Assembly: GCF_937900395.1 (NCBI RefSeq)
Contig: NZ_CALCDX010000215.1
Span: forward strand, 1 to 64,000
DNA: 64,000 nt
Reading direction: 5' to 3'
DNA from: an uncultured Caulobacter sp.
GTDB taxonomy: Bacteria > Pseudomonadota > Alphaproteobacteria > Caulobacterales > Caulobacteraceae
This document shows, one piece after another, positions 26,109 to 35,628 of this stretch. The translations under genes were made by a program, and so were the position numbers. Positions within the stretch are counted from its first letter, which is position 1. Each line of letters starts with the position of its first letter. The notes beneath the pieces are model-generated. The model saw only the letters and a list, made by a program, of their open reading frames with translations, was not told the origin of the DNA and did not search any database.

Positions 26109-28613
26109 CTAGAAGGTCTTGCGGACCGTCACGCCGTAGGTGCGCGGGGCGTTGGGATAGCCGCTGTAGCTGCCATCCTGGGCCACGGTCGGGAAGGTCG
26201 AGATCAGGCTGTTGTCCTTGGTCAGGTTACGCGCCCAGACCATGACCTCGATCTGCTTGGCCGTGTTGGTGACGCCCATGCTGGCGTTGACCACCTTCTG
26301 GCCCCAGGTCGACAGGTTCGGCGGGGTCGTCTCGGTCAGCTGGGTCTTGCTGACATAGTCGTATTCCACCCGGGCGTAGCCCTGGTAGTCGCCGCCCAGG
26401 TCGTGGTTGACGGTGGCCGAGGTCGAGAACGACCATTTCGGAATGCCCGTCGGGCGGTCGCCCGTCAGGTTGCGGAAGTTCGGACGACGGCCCGTCGCCG
26501 GATCGACCGGGCAGCGGACGGTGTCATAGTTCACGCAGGCCGCGCCGGTGAAGCTGTCGTACTTCGGATCGAGATAGGTCGCCGCGGCCGCCAGGTTCAG
26601 CCAGCTCACCGGACGCCAGGCGCTGTCGATCTCGAAGCCCTTCACCGACTCCTCGCCGGCGTTGACCAGGCTGTAGCCGAGGCCGGTGAAGGCGTTCGAC
26701 TGGAAGCCCTTGATCGACTGCTTGAACACCGCGACGTTGGCGTAGCCGCCCGGGAAGTTGGCCTTCACGCCCAGTTCGTAGACGTCGACGTTTTCCGGGT
26801 TGGCGGTGCGGCCCACGCCGTTGGCGTTCGGCGGACGGCTGTCGGATGACAGGTTGTAGGCGCCGGCCTTCCAGCCCGTGGAGTAGCTGACATAGGCGTT
26901 GATGGCGCCGAAGTCGTAGGCCGCGCGCACCGCATAGGTGACCTTGTCGGCCTTCAGCTCGCCGGACTCGCTGGCGTTCGGGAAGTTGACCGGGCCATGG
27001 TTGGTGGTGTTGCCGTAGAAGAACTGCAGGGCGCCCAGGGCGCTATACAGGTTGCCCGGCAGGCCAAGGGCCGGGAACTGCGGCACCGCACCGAGGTTCA
27101 GCGCCGAGAACGGGTCGTTCATGACGACATTCGAGCGGCCCTTCTTGTCGTCGTTCAGATAGGCGAGACCACCCGTCAGGGTCAGCTTGTCTGTGACGCG
27201 ATAGTCGACCTGGCCGAACAGCGAGTACGACGTCTGCTTCATGTTGTAGTAGTCGTCGATGCCCTGGCCGGACTGGAAGTAGGTCAGGCCGGGGCGCACC
27301 AGGGTCGGCGTCGCCAGGCTCTGCAGGAACTCCAGCGCATACAGGTTCGAGCGGCCGGTCAGGGCCGGGCGCAGCGTCGCGGGCAGGGCGCCCAGCAGCG
27401 TGGCCGGCACCGGGCCCGACAGGGCGTCCGCGAAGGCCCGCATATCCGCGCCGTAGGTGATCGTCCGGCCGGTATCCAGCTTCTCATTCTGATAGAAGCC
27501 GCCGATCAGCCAGTTGATCGGACCATCGCCGCTGGAGGCCAGGCGCACTTCCTGGGTGAAGGTCTTGATGGTGTTGGCGGTGCGGTTGTTGGAAATGTCC
27601 GCGCCGGTGAAGTCGATATCCTGGAAGGATGCGTTCTTCTGGTTCCGGTAGGCGGTGATGGCCGTCAGCTTGGCGAAGGTCAGGTCGTGATCGATCTGGG
27701 CCGAGACGCCCTTGCCCGACAGGTTGTTATTCGGATCGGTGTTGAAGATCACATTGCGGTCGAAGACCTTGGTCGTGTCGCTGATCGGCTTCTTCAGCAC
27801 GGCGCCGATCGCCAGGGTGGCGGGGCCGTTCAGGATCGAGCTGACCGCGCAGCAGGTTTCCTTGATCTTGTTGTAGTCGGCGATGAAGCGGACCGACGTC
27901 TTGTCGGTCGGCTCCCACAGCACGTCGCCGCGGACCGACCAGCGGTTACGGTCGTTTACGTCGTTGCCGGTGGTCAGGTTGGTGAAGAAGCCGTCGCGCT
28001 TGTTGTAGCTGCCCGAAACCCGGACGGCCAAGGTGTCGCTGAGCGGGCCGGTGAAAGTGCCCTTGATCTGGCGGGTGTTGTAGTTGCCGATCGTGGCTTC
28101 CACCTTGCCGCCGGCGTCGAACTGCGGGCGCTTGGTGACGATGCTGATCGCGCCGGCCGACACGTTCTTGCCGAACAGGGTCGACTGCGGGCCGCGCAGC
28201 ACTTCGATGCGCTCGACCTCGGGCAGGTCGTCGAGGGCGGCGGCCGAGCGGCTGCGGTAGACGCCGTCGATGAAGACGCCGACCGAGCTTTCGATGCCGT
28301 CGTTGCCGTTGCCGTTGCCAAAGCCGCGGATGACGAAATTTGTCTGACCGGTGGCGTTAAATTGCGACACTTTCAGCGACGGAACGACCGATTGCAGGTC
28401 GATCAGGTCGCGGACCTGCGCCCGCTCGATCGTCTGCTGGCCGGTGACGGCGACCGAGATCGGCACGTCTTGAAGGGTCTGTTCCCGCTTGGTGGCGGTG
28501 ACGACGATCTCGTCGACGGCGGTGGCTTCAGCGGGTTTGGTTTGTTGGGCGAAGGCGGGGGCGGCGATGGCGAGCGCCAGGGCCGAAACCCCCAGCATCT
28601 GGACGTTTCTCAT
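26109..28613 (-). CDS. TonB-dependent receptor, likely for oligosaccharides
   Basis: An 834-residue outer-membrane receptor. A signal peptide (1-22, ending PAFAQ) is followed by a TonB box-like VDEIVVTATKREQTLQDVP and a plug domain (about 45-165, with SVGVFIDGVYRSRS and RGPQSTLFGKN). The barrel ends TVRKTF. It has no STN domain, so it transports without FecR-type signalling. Its place next to beta-glucuronidase and hexuronate transporters suggests glucurono-xylo-oligosaccharides as ligand, but this is inference from context. A divergent TetR gene with a palindrome at 28868-28885 may control it. Its ribosome site is AGGGAGTT. Confidence 0.92.
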   Translation of the reverse strand: MRNVQMLGVSALALAIAAPAFAQQTKPAEATAVDEIVVTATKREQTLQDVPISVAVTGQQTIERAQVRDLIDLQSVVPSLKVSQFNATGQTNFVIRGFGNGNGNDGIESSVGVFIDGVYRSRSAAALDDLPEVERIEVLRGPQSTLFGKNVSAGAISIVTKRPQFDAGGKVEATIGNYNTRQIKGTFTGPLSDTLAVRVSGSYNKRDGFFTNLTTGNDVNDRNRWSVRGDVLWEPTDKTSVRFIADYNKIKETCCAVSSILNGPATLAIGAVLKKPISDTTKVFDRNVIFNTDPNNNLSGKGVSAQIDHDLTFAKLTAITAYRNQKNASFQDIDFTGADISNNRTANTIKTFTQEVRLASSGDGPINWLIGGFYQNEKLDTGRTITYGADMRAFADALSGPVPATLLGALPATLRPALTGRSNLYALEFLQSLATPTLVRPGLTYFQSGQGIDDYYNMKQTSYSLFGQVDYRVTDKLTLTGGLAYLNDDKKGRSNVVMNDPFSALNLGAVPQFPALGLPGNLYSALGALQFFYGNTTNHGPVNFPNASESGELKADKVTYAVRAAYDFGAINAYVSYSTGWKAGAYNLSSDSRPPNANGVGRTANPENVDVYELGVKANFPGGYANVAVFKQSIKGFQSNAFTGLGYSLVNAGEESVKGFEIDSAWRPVSWLNLAAAATYLDPKYDSFTGAACVNYDTVRCPVDPATGRRPNFRNLTGDRPTGIPKWSFSTSATVNHDLGGDYQGYARVEYDYVSKTQLTETTPPNLSTWGQKVVNASMGVTNTAKQIEVMVWARNLTKDNSLISTFPTVAQDGSYSGYPNAPRTYGVTVRKTF

Positions 28614-28867
28614 ATGTAACTCCCTGATGTGTTTTATTTTTATGCGCGCCTCTTCCCGCTCCGGCTCGAGCTTGACCGGAGTTCCTGGAGGAAAGGGCGG
28701 GTTTCTTGACGTTGGGTAAGGGCGGCCTCGGCCGGCCGTTCGGGCCGCGCGTGGCGGTCGGAAGAGCCGGAACGTGGATGCGGACGTTGTCCGTCATTTT
28801 TTGCCCCAAGCCTGCACGGTCTTGCATCCCGTGCTGAGCCAAGGAGAAATCTAACATGCTCTCGATA

Positions 28868-28885
28868 TTCTAGTGCAAGTTAGAA
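28868..28885. promoter_or_regulatory. Possible TetR operator
   Basis: The inverted repeat ttcta-gtgcaagt-tagaa lies in the divergent gap (28614-28979) between the TBDR and the tetR-like gene. The rest of this 366-base gap shows GC-rich hairpins and a small cggac/gtccg hairpin with a T run near 28781-28802, but no gene. Confidence 0.4.
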
Positions 28886-28979
28886 ATTATCCGATTGATT
28901 GCGTTGCCGTTCGGGGAGAGCTTGGCAGACCGGTGATCGCTGGACGCAGAATCAAGCGCGCCGGGCGGAGGAGCGACCA

Positions 28980-29609
28980 TTGTCGAGGGCGGGGGAACCC
29001 CTGACGCCGGCGGAAGACATCAGGCCTCTGGCGCAGAGCCAGAAGTCCCTGAGGAAGCGCGAGGCGATCCTGCGCGCCGCCATCGAGATCATCAACGCCA
29101 AGGGCTTCGCGGCGGCCACGATGCCCGACATCGCCGCGGCGCTCGATCTGCGCGACGCGGCGCTCTACTACTACTTCCCGAACAAGCAGGCCCTGGCGTT
29201 CGCGGGCCATCATCAGTCCTTGGACCGGTTCGAGGCCATCCTGCTGGCGGTCGACGCCGCGGGCGGAAGCGGCCTCTGCAAGCTGCGGCGAATCTTTCGC
29301 GCGGTGCTGGACGATGCGGTCGACAACGGCCCGCAGCTCTATTTCGGCGACAACTCGTACCTGGACGACGTCCAGCGCGAGGCGATCGAGACGCGCACCT
29401 CAGAGCTCCGCAAGACGCTGGAGCGCTTTCTGGAGGAGGGCGTGGCCGACGGCACCATCGCGCCCTGCGAGCCGCCGCTGGTGGTGCAGCTGCTGGTCGG
29501 CATGTTGATCTGGCTGGTCAAGTGGACGCCGCAGACCCCTGGTCTCACCAATGAGCGGCTGCTGGAGGCGATCGAGGCCACGGCGCTACGCGGGCTGGCG
29601 CGAAGCTAG
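28980..29609 (+). CDS. TetR-family transcriptional regulator
   Basis: A 209-residue regulator. I chose TTG at 28980 because an exact GGAGGAG lies six to seven bases before it; the frame is open further upstream to 28899 without such a site. The helix-turn-helix covers about residues 18-65 (AAIEIINAKGFAAATMPDIAAALDLRDAALYYYFPNKQAL). The C-terminal part is a helical ligand-binding domain with no recognisable ligand. It is divergent from the TBDR and may repress it. Its stop overlaps the end of the convergent YjbR-like gene by four bases. Confidence 0.85.
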   Translation: MSRAGEPLTPAEDIRPLAQSQKSLRKREAILRAAIEIINAKGFAAATMPDIAAALDLRDAALYYYFPNKQALAFAGHHQSLDRFEAILLAVDAAGGSGLCKLRRIFRAVLDDAVDNGPQLYFGDNSYLDDVQREAIETRTSELRKTLERFLEEGVADGTIAPCEPPLVVQLLVGMLIWLVKWTPQTPGLTNERLLEAIEATALRGLARS

Positions 29610-29959
29610 CCCAGCCCGAGTTCGGCGCGCGCCTTTCGGGTCAGCTTCGCCGCGATCAGGCCATGGGCGGTTCTCACCCAGTCTGTGACCTCGTCCGCAT
29701 CAAGCCCATCGAGGTCAGCGAAATGCACCCACTTGGCGCGGCCCAAATAGGGCGCGGGCGCGGCCCGGCCGGACTCGGTCAGGACCTCGAACGCCACGTC
29801 CGAGGCCTTGAACGAGATCCCGCCGCCCAAGGTCACGCCCGAGCCGCGCACGGCGAACATCTTGCCGCCGACCTTGAAGACGTGATCGTCGCCCCACTGG
29901 ATCGCCAGGGTCGCGCCCGGCAGGGCCAGGCACGCCCGGTCGAAAGCTTCGGGACTCAT
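29606..29959 (-). CDS. MmcQ/YjbR-family DNA-binding-fold protein
   Basis: A 117-residue YjbR/CyaY-like protein. It opens MSPEAFDRACLALPGATLAIQWGDDHVFKVGGKMFA, the family's usual start, and ends with a helix carrying the common WVRTAHGLIAAKLTRK. These small proteins have a fold likened to DNA-binding proteins, but no clear function. The start codon shares one base with the msrA stop (TGATG), so it is translated with msrA. Confidence 0.85.
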   Translation of the reverse strand: MSPEAFDRACLALPGATLAIQWGDDHVFKVGGKMFAVRGSGVTLGGGISFKASDVAFEVLTESGRAAPAPYLGRAKWVHFADLDGLDADEVTDWVRTAHGLIAAKLTRKARAELGLG

Positions 29960-30624
29960 CAGGCCTCGACGCCTGCTTCGACACCCAGGCCGATCGGGCA
30001 GACGACGCCCGTGCCGCCGATGCCGCAATAGCCGTTCGGGTTCTTGGCCAGGTACTGCTGGTGGTAGTTCTCGGCGAAGTAGAACGGACCGGCGGCGGCG
30101 ATCTCGGTGGTGATCGGACCCAGGCCCTTCGCCGACAGAGCCTGCTGGTAGGCTTCCTTCGACTCCACGGCCGCGGAGCCTTGCGCGTCGTTGGTCACGT
30201 AGATGCCCGAGCGATACTGGGTGCCGATGTCGCCGCCCTGGCGCATGCCCTGGGTCGGGTCGTGGTTCTCCCAGAAGGTCTTCAGCAGCGCTTCGTAGGT
30301 GACGACCTTGGGGTCGAACACCACCAGCACGACCTCGGTGTGGCCAGTGTGGCCGGTGCAGACCTCTTCGTAGGTCGGGTTCGGCGTGATGCCCGCCGCA
30401 TAGCCGGCGGCGGTCACGTAGACGCCCGGAACCTTCCAGAACACGCGCTCGACGCCCCAGAAGCAGCCCATGGCGAAGATCGCCGTCTCCAGGCCGTCCG
30501 GATAGGGGCCCTTCAGCGGATGGCCGTTGACGAAGTGCGTCTCCGCCGTCGGGATCGGCTCGGGACGACCCGGCAGGGCCGTGTCGGCGGTGGGCATCTC
30601 GAGGGTTTTCTTCAGCGACAGCAT
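29959..30624 (-). CDS. msrA: Peptide methionine sulfoxide reductase A
   Basis: A 221-residue enzyme that reduces the S form of methionine sulfoxide in oxidised proteins. The catalytic motif GCFWGVERVFW is present, followed by GYAAGITPNPTYEEVCTGHTGHTEVV and the conserved YRSGIY segment. A second Cys in the C-terminal GYCGIGGTG can act as the resolving residue. The start at 30624 is preceded by GAGAGG. It forms an operon with the YjbR-like gene. Confidence 0.95.
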   Translation of the reverse strand: MLSLKKTLEMPTADTALPGRPEPIPTAETHFVNGHPLKGPYPDGLETAIFAMGCFWGVERVFWKVPGVYVTAAGYAAGITPNPTYEEVCTGHTGHTEVVLVVFDPKVVTYEALLKTFWENHDPTQGMRQGGDIGTQYRSGIYVTNDAQGSAAVESKEAYQQALSAKGLGPITTEIAAAGPFYFAENYHQQYLAKNPNGYCGIGGTGVVCPIGLGVEAGVEA

Positions 30625-30796
30625 GACGGGCCTCTCGCAGGCTGGAATGTCTTGGGCCCCGATATAGGCGTTCGCGCCGCCGGTTTCACCCCGCGATGAA
30701 GAGGCGCGCTTTGTTGGCTTGCCCTGGGACGGTCCCTGAGTATATTGCGCGCCTTCCCGCGCCGGGGGTCTCAACCACCCTCGACTCGAATGCGCT

Positions 30797-30886
30797 GGTG
30801 AGGTGGCCGAGTGGTTGAAGGCGCACGCCTGGAACGCGTGTATAGGGGAAACTCTATCGAGGGTTCGAATCCCTCTCTCACCGCCA
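30797..30886 (+). tRNA. tRNA-Ser (anticodon GGA)
   Basis: A complete class II tRNA. The acceptor stem ggtgagg pairs with tctcacc, the anticodon loop ctggaac gives GGA, a long variable arm follows, the T arm is gaggg-ttcgaat-ccctc, and the CCA end is encoded. Its 3' end is the attachment site of the mobile element to the right: the last 14 bases and the next 5 are repeated at 50386-50404. Confidence 0.97.
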
Positions 30887-30891
30887 CCGCC
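30873..30891 (+). other. Attachment site, left (attL core)
   Basis: The 19-bp core ctctctcaccgccaccgcc covers the 3' acceptor end of tRNA-Ser including CCA plus five bases. An identical copy lies at 50386-50404. Confidence 0.88.
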
Positions 30892-31440
30892 CTGATTATC
30901 TCATTGATTTTTTAACGAATAAGTCCCGCGAGATTCGTGGGTCCCAATTCCGGCCCCATTTTGGATGTTTCCTTGAGGTGCGCTTTCTGCGCAAATTGGG
31001 TGGGCCGGAGAAGCTGAAGCGATCACTGAGGCAAGATAACTTAGCTATAGATGGCGTTGCGCGTCGTCCTCGTCGCTTTAAACCCATCCTTCGCCACCAA
31101 GGTGGGCGCTTCGAAAAGGTACTTCCCCAGGGGTCGACCAGCGAACCTATGCATCGACGTCGGCGGCGACAAGCGCTTACCATTCTCCTGACGCCAAAGC
31201 CGGGGTCATCCGGCCTGAGCGGTTGTGAGCGGCCCTAACCGCCGATAGCTGCCAATCAGCAAGGAACGCTGGAAGGGCCAAATTGCAGAGAACAACCCGC
31301 TCCCGTCGTAGCCGCGCGAGGAGATCCTCCGTGGTTGAGCGAAGCACAAGAATCCCGCTACCCTAAAAAGCTACGCTGTCTGGGTACCCATGCGGCGGGA
31401 CCTCACGCGGGGGCGCAACATGGATCAAGAAACGGCGGTC
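30892..31440. other. Left end of the element, no gene recognised
   Basis: No convincing coding region is seen. Near 30937-30962 lie two gg(g)tccca(a/t)tt-type repeats that also occur beside the right attachment site. The remaining sequence has no ribosome site with a long frame and may be decayed. Confidence 0.5.
30937..30962. repeat. Left-end repeats resembling integrase arm sites
   Basis: Two adjacent copies of the form gggtcccaatt and ccggccccatttt match five copies of ttcggtcccactt-like repeats next to the right end (50135-50256). Short repeats on both sides of a tyrosine-recombinase core are typical of arm-type integrase sites. Confidence 0.45.
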
Positions 31441-32028
31441 GACATGACGCCCCATCCGACGCCAAGCGAGGCCAGCTGAGATCGCTCAGGAGATAAGGCG
31501 CCTGTTCCGGGCGAACATCCGTCTTCACTTTTTCAGAGCGTCCGGGGGCGCATCCAGGAATGCTCATCCGACTCGAAAATTTGGAAACGGAAGCGGGATC
31601 TTTTCTACAGCGTACACGGCATTGGTGGTGGGGTTTGGGGCCTCCGGGAAACCGATCCGCTCAACCCAGCAAACAACGATGGGTTCGCGGATGCTGCAGA
31701 ACCGTTCATGGCTCAGGAAGGTGCAGAGACACTAAGAGCGCACCTCCGTAGAGAGCGATCAAGGTCCTGGTTCAGAAATTCAAAGAGAAACTTGAGGATT
31801 TCCGGTGCAACATATGTGACTGCGACTTCTTCGAGCGATATGATGAGATCGGTCGTGGGCTTATTGAGGCCCATCACCTAACCCCGTATCGCAGCTCCAG
31901 CCGGGCGCGAAAACGAGGCTGGAGGATCTAATTCCCGTCTGCTCAAACTGCCACCGTATGCTTCACCGTCGCGATGGTGTGTCGCCCAGGGATTTGACAG
32001 CGTATCTCAGCAATACTGGGAAGAGTGA
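31440..32028 (+). pseudogene. Decayed HNH endonuclease-like gene
   Basis: Pieces of one protein lie in shifted frames. First EIAQEIRRLFRANIR (31478-31525), then RIQECSSDSKIWKRKRDLFY and SVHGIGGGVWGLRE (31549-31655). The next piece is DFRCNICDCDFFERYDEIG with GLIEAHHLTPY (31797-31890), and the last is LEDLIPVCSNCHRMLHRR (31919-31971). The last two form the zinc-binding Cys pairs and the HH...H core of an HNH nuclease domain. At least three frame changes separate them, so it is a true remnant of a restriction-type nuclease rather than one sequencing error. Confidence 0.7.
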
Positions 32029-32070
32029 CCATTGAGGTAGTAGCGGTAGCTCAGCGGATTGTTTCAGGGC

Positions 32071-32730
32071 TTACGGCGCCTTCACCTTATCAGTTGCTCT
32101 CGCACTCTTAGCGACCACGTCCCGATTTTGCCCAGCGATCCGCTGCGCAGTCTTAATCTCCCGCCATCGCTCTGGATCAGCGGCCACCAGCATTCGCTCA
32201 CCAGCCGACCACATGTCGCGGCGTAGCACGTGCGCCGCCCTTCTTTCCGGCCACGCCCAAGCGACTGGCGCGGCATTGACGATCATCGTCGGGACGCTCG
32301 CAAAGAGAATTGCGCCAGCGACGACGCCAACAGCCGCCGCCTGAATCAAGCGCCAGTTCTGCACGCTGGCCAGCCGCGCACGATCAATCCACTTATCGAG
32401 ATCACGAGTGGAGCGCTGAAGCGCCTCCTGCGCCTGATGAACCGTCGCGCGGTCCTGCCGCCGAGCCTCGTCGCCCGCCGCCGCGATCTGCCGCGCCAGG
32501 TCTGCCGGGCTCAGGGCAAGGGCGGGACTAGCCATCACCTTGCCGAGCCGCCCGACCGCCACCGACACACCCTTGGCGATCTCCCCCAGCGTCTCGCTGT
32601 AGTCTGGCGCGGGCACCCGCTCGGCCGCTAGCCCAGCCACGGCGACATTCAGCAGCGCCACCTCCCGGCGTAGCGCCTCGAACGCCGCCGTCGCATCGGC
32701 TGGCGGCTCGGCCTCGATTTCCTGATCCAT
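32071..32730 (-). CDS. DUF6118-type membrane protein of mobile elements
   Basis: A 219-residue protein encoded 11 bases after the relaxase on the same strand, with start at 32730 behind GGAGAAAG. The first half is helical (FEALRREVALLNVAVAGLAAER) and likely coiled; one transmembrane helix lies near residues 137-157 (LIQAAAVGVVAGAILFASVP); the C-terminal ~60 residues are basic (REIKTAQRIAGQNRDVV). Proteins of this form are commonly found behind TraA relaxases in alphaproteobacterial elements. The role is unknown; it might anchor the relaxase complex at the membrane. Confidence 0.72.
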   Translation of the reverse strand: MDQEIEAEPPADATAAFEALRREVALLNVAVAGLAAERVPAPDYSETLGEIAKGVSVAVGRLGKVMASPALALSPADLARQIAAAGDEARRQDRATVHQAQEALQRSTRDLDKWIDRARLASVQNWRLIQAAAVGVVAGAILFASVPTMIVNAAPVAWAWPERRAAHVLRRDMWSAGERMLVAADPERWREIKTAQRIAGQNRDVVAKSARATDKVKAP

Positions 32731-32740
32731 CGTCTTTCTC

Positions 32741-35599
32741 CTAGATGCCAAGTCCGCGTCCGCGGCCGATGCCGAGGTATTCGATCAGCCCCTGTCCGAC
32801 ACTGCGGCCCATGTTTGAGGGCAGGCCGAGCTCGGCCCGCCGGCCGCGCAGCAGCGACTCCACTTGCGGGTCACGCTGCAGACTCTTGGCCATGGCTCCC
32901 ATGCGATCTCTCGCCTGGCTGGCGCCGGTCATGTCGCCCTCGCGGTACAAGGCTGTGCGCTGCCGCTCCAGGCCCTGCCAGCGCTGGACGAAGCGATCGG
33001 CCCGAAGGCGCGGATCGGACCGAACCTCCGCCTCAAGCTGGAGTGCCCTGATCGCCCGCTGCGTCCGGCCCGACGCCACTTCGGCGGCCAGGCCAGGCTC
33101 TCGGACGTAGGCTCGCTCCAGATCCTTGGCCGCATGCGGACCGATCTCATTCATGGCTTCGCGCGCTATCTCCAGCGCCCGTCGCTGGTGAGCGAGGACC
33201 GGCAAGCCGCGGTCGTTCATCCGCATGACATCGGCCGTAGCGCGGGCATGGCGCTCGATCGCGCGGTGCTGGTCGAGCTGTCCGATCTCCCGCGCCGGCG
33301 CCGCCGGCTGTCGCGCGGGACTGGCGGGCCTGAAACCGTCGAACATCCCGGGCTCGCGCGACGGCGGCGCCTTCTGCCGCACCGAAGCGGGTACATGGAT
33401 GTCACGTCGCTCGGCGAAGTCGCTGGCCATGTCCTTGGCCCGCTCGCGCGACAGCACACGGGTCAGCTTGCCGAGATCCTCGAACTCGTCTCGGCCGTAG
33501 TGGACCTGAACGCTGTCGCGGTGACGCGAGAGGGCGACATAGGCGCTATGGCGATCCATCCCCGGCGTCACCAGCACATGGGTGCGATCGACCGTGACGC
33601 CTTGGCTCTTGTGAATGGTGGCCGCGTAGCCGTGATCGACCTGGGCGTAGTCCTTCAGATCGAAGACGACCAATCGCCCCGCGTCGAGCCGCACCGTCAT
33701 TTGGGTGGGAGAGACCTGCTCGATCTCGCCAAGCATGCCATTCTTCACGCCCAGCCCGCGATCGTTCTTCAGGAACATCAACCGGTCGCCCACCGCGAAC
33801 GACCGCTCGCCGCGCTCGGCTTTCGCTGCCACGTCGTCGCCCAAGGCGCCAGCCGCGCGCAGCCGCTCGCGAGCCGTCAGGTTCAGCTCGCGCACCTCAT
33901 CATTGGTGTGGGTGAGGATGATCCGGCTCTTGCCCGGCTCGGCCATGCGATCTCGGTCCCAGTGCGCGACGAGATCCTCGCGCGCCTGGTCGCGGGTCTC
34001 GGCGGCGTGGACCATGCCGCGCGCCTCGAAAGCCGCCAGCGCTTCGCCCGTCCGACCCGTCGCCAGATGCCGGGTAGCGTCGCGCTGCCAGTCCTCGTGC
34101 TGGCGACGAACCTCCGTGATCTCGACATGGGAATGACGCTCGGCGATCGAGCGAAAAGCCGCGCCGGCCTCGATGGCCTGGAGCTGTTCGGGATCGCCGA
34201 CCAGCACCACCTTGGCCCCAGCCTTCTCCGCCGCAGACAGCAATCGCTCCATCTGCCGCGAGCCGATCAAGCCGGCCTCGTCGATCACCAGCACGTCACG
34301 GGCATCGAGCAGCTCGCGGTCTTTTGTCCACTGGTGTTCCAGGCTGGCGATGGTGCGCGAGGCAATGCAGGACCCGCCCTCCAGGTTCTCGGCGGCGATG
34401 CCCGACAGCGCCAGGCCCTGGACGCGATAGCCGGCGTCCTCCCAGGCCTCGCGCGCAACGCCCAATAACGCCGATTTGCCGGCGCCGGCGTAACCGACGA
34501 CGATGCCAACATCGCACCTCTCCGTGACGTGCTCGAACGCCGCCCTCTGCTCCCCGGAGAGAACAAGACCGCGCTGTTCGGCGCGCGCCAGGGCGCGCCG
34601 CTGCTCCAACGCGCTGACGCCGTGCGCCTGGCGCTGCGCCATCACGTCGCTGGCGCGATGCAGCCGGTCCTCGACGGCGATCATCTCGCGGCTGGTGAAG
34701 CGCTCCTGGCCGCGCCCGTCCTGGCCCAGCGCGACGATCTCGGGTGAGGCCTTCACCGCGCTCATGGCGCGGTCGAACTGTTCCTTGCCGTCCGAATGGC
34801 GGTGGATGACCTTTGCCAGGTCGTGACGTGTGAAGGTCGCCTGCTGGTGCGTGATCGCGTCCAGGGCGATGCGCGGATCGGCGATGATCTTCTCGCCGTT
34901 CTCACGGGCGATGCGGTGATGATCTTCGAGCCGCTCGGTCTCGACGCCTTCGCCGGCCATGCGTCCGGCGGCCGGACCGATCTTGTGCTGCGGCTCAAGG
35001 TCGATGCCCTGGTCTTCCAGGCTGCGGTGATCGATCCGCGCGTCGAAATCGAGCTGCGCAAGGCGCTCGTTGACGTGGTCGGCCCAGGCTTCGCGCCAGT
35101 GCTCAACCAGATCGATGCGGTTCCAGTCGCGCACCTTGGCGCCGAATCCCTCTTCGCCCACTTCGCGCATCGACAGCATGACGTGGGCATGGGGCTTGGC
35201 CAGGCCGTCCGGACCGATGTCCCAATGCACATTGAGATCGGCGACCATGCCGCGATCGACCATTTCGCGCTGGACGAAGTCACGGGCCAGTTCGATGCCC
35301 TGCGCCTGATCCATCTCGCGGGGAATAGCGAACTCAACCTCGCGGGAGAGCTGGGCGTCCTTGCGCTTTTCGCCGGCCTCGACGGTGTTCCAGAGCGTGG
35401 TGCGGTCGGAAAGCTGCTCGGGCGCGCCGTCCGGCAGCATGATCTCCGAGTGGACGACGCCGCCCTTGTTGGTGAAGTCGTGGTCGCGATCCAGCCGCTC
35501 ATCCCGCAGCCGGCTGGCCGAGCGATAGGCGGCCGAGGCCACGGCGCTGGCCCCGGTGGCGCGGCTGATGACTTTGACGCTGAAGTGGTAGATCGCCAT
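32741..35599 (-). CDS. traA: TraA-type conjugative relaxase/helicase (MOBQ)
   Basis: A 952-residue DNA transfer initiation protein. The N-terminal MobA/MobL relaxase domain (about 1-230) begins MAIYHFSVKVISRATGAS, with the nicking Tyr in SAAYRSASR and the metal-binding GLAKPHAHVML. A RecD2-like helicase follows (about 370-720), with Walker A GYAGAGKSALL, Walker B LVIDEAGLIGSRQM, and the C-terminal helicase motif GYAATIHKSQGVTVDRTHV. The remaining ~230 residues are helical and basic. It should nick oriT at 35629-35656 directly upstream and unwind the DNA. I chose the start MAIYHF, which matches the family's N-terminus. Confidence 0.93.
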   Translation of the reverse strand: MAIYHFSVKVISRATGASAVASAAYRSASRLRDERLDRDHDFTNKGGVVHSEIMLPDGAPEQLSDRTTLWNTVEAGEKRKDAQLSREVEFAIPREMDQAQGIELARDFVQREMVDRGMVADLNVHWDIGPDGLAKPHAHVMLSMREVGEEGFGAKVRDWNRIDLVEHWREAWADHVNERLAQLDFDARIDHRSLEDQGIDLEPQHKIGPAAGRMAGEGVETERLEDHHRIARENGEKIIADPRIALDAITHQQATFTRHDLAKVIHRHSDGKEQFDRAMSAVKASPEIVALGQDGRGQERFTSREMIAVEDRLHRASDVMAQRQAHGVSALEQRRALARAEQRGLVLSGEQRAAFEHVTERCDVGIVVGYAGAGKSALLGVAREAWEDAGYRVQGLALSGIAAENLEGGSCIASRTIASLEHQWTKDRELLDARDVLVIDEAGLIGSRQMERLLSAAEKAGAKVVLVGDPEQLQAIEAGAAFRSIAERHSHVEITEVRRQHEDWQRDATRHLATGRTGEALAAFEARGMVHAAETRDQAREDLVAHWDRDRMAEPGKSRIILTHTNDEVRELNLTARERLRAAGALGDDVAAKAERGERSFAVGDRLMFLKNDRGLGVKNGMLGEIEQVSPTQMTVRLDAGRLVVFDLKDYAQVDHGYAATIHKSQGVTVDRTHVLVTPGMDRHSAYVALSRHRDSVQVHYGRDEFEDLGKLTRVLSRERAKDMASDFAERRDIHVPASVRQKAPPSREPGMFDGFRPASPARQPAAPAREIGQLDQHRAIERHARATADVMRMNDRGLPVLAHQRRALEIAREAMNEIGPHAAKDLERAYVREPGLAAEVASGRTQRAIRALQLEAEVRSDPRLRADRFVQRWQGLERQRTALYREGDMTGASQARDRMGAMAKSLQRDPQVESLLRGRRAELGLPSNMGRSVGQGLIEYLGIGRGRGLGI

Positions 35600-35628
35600 G
35601 GCGACAGACCACTTACTACCCTGAGCGC

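Noticed and set aside
28775..28802. Small hairpin followed by a T run in the TBDR/TetR gap
   Set aside because: The stem has only about five pairs and no transcript is evident to its left on the plus strand, so it was not called a terminator.
32040..32080. tRNA-like string (gcggtagctcagcgg) right of the HNH remnant
   Set aside because: Only a D-arm-like match; no anticodon arm, T arm or pairing acceptor stem can be drawn.
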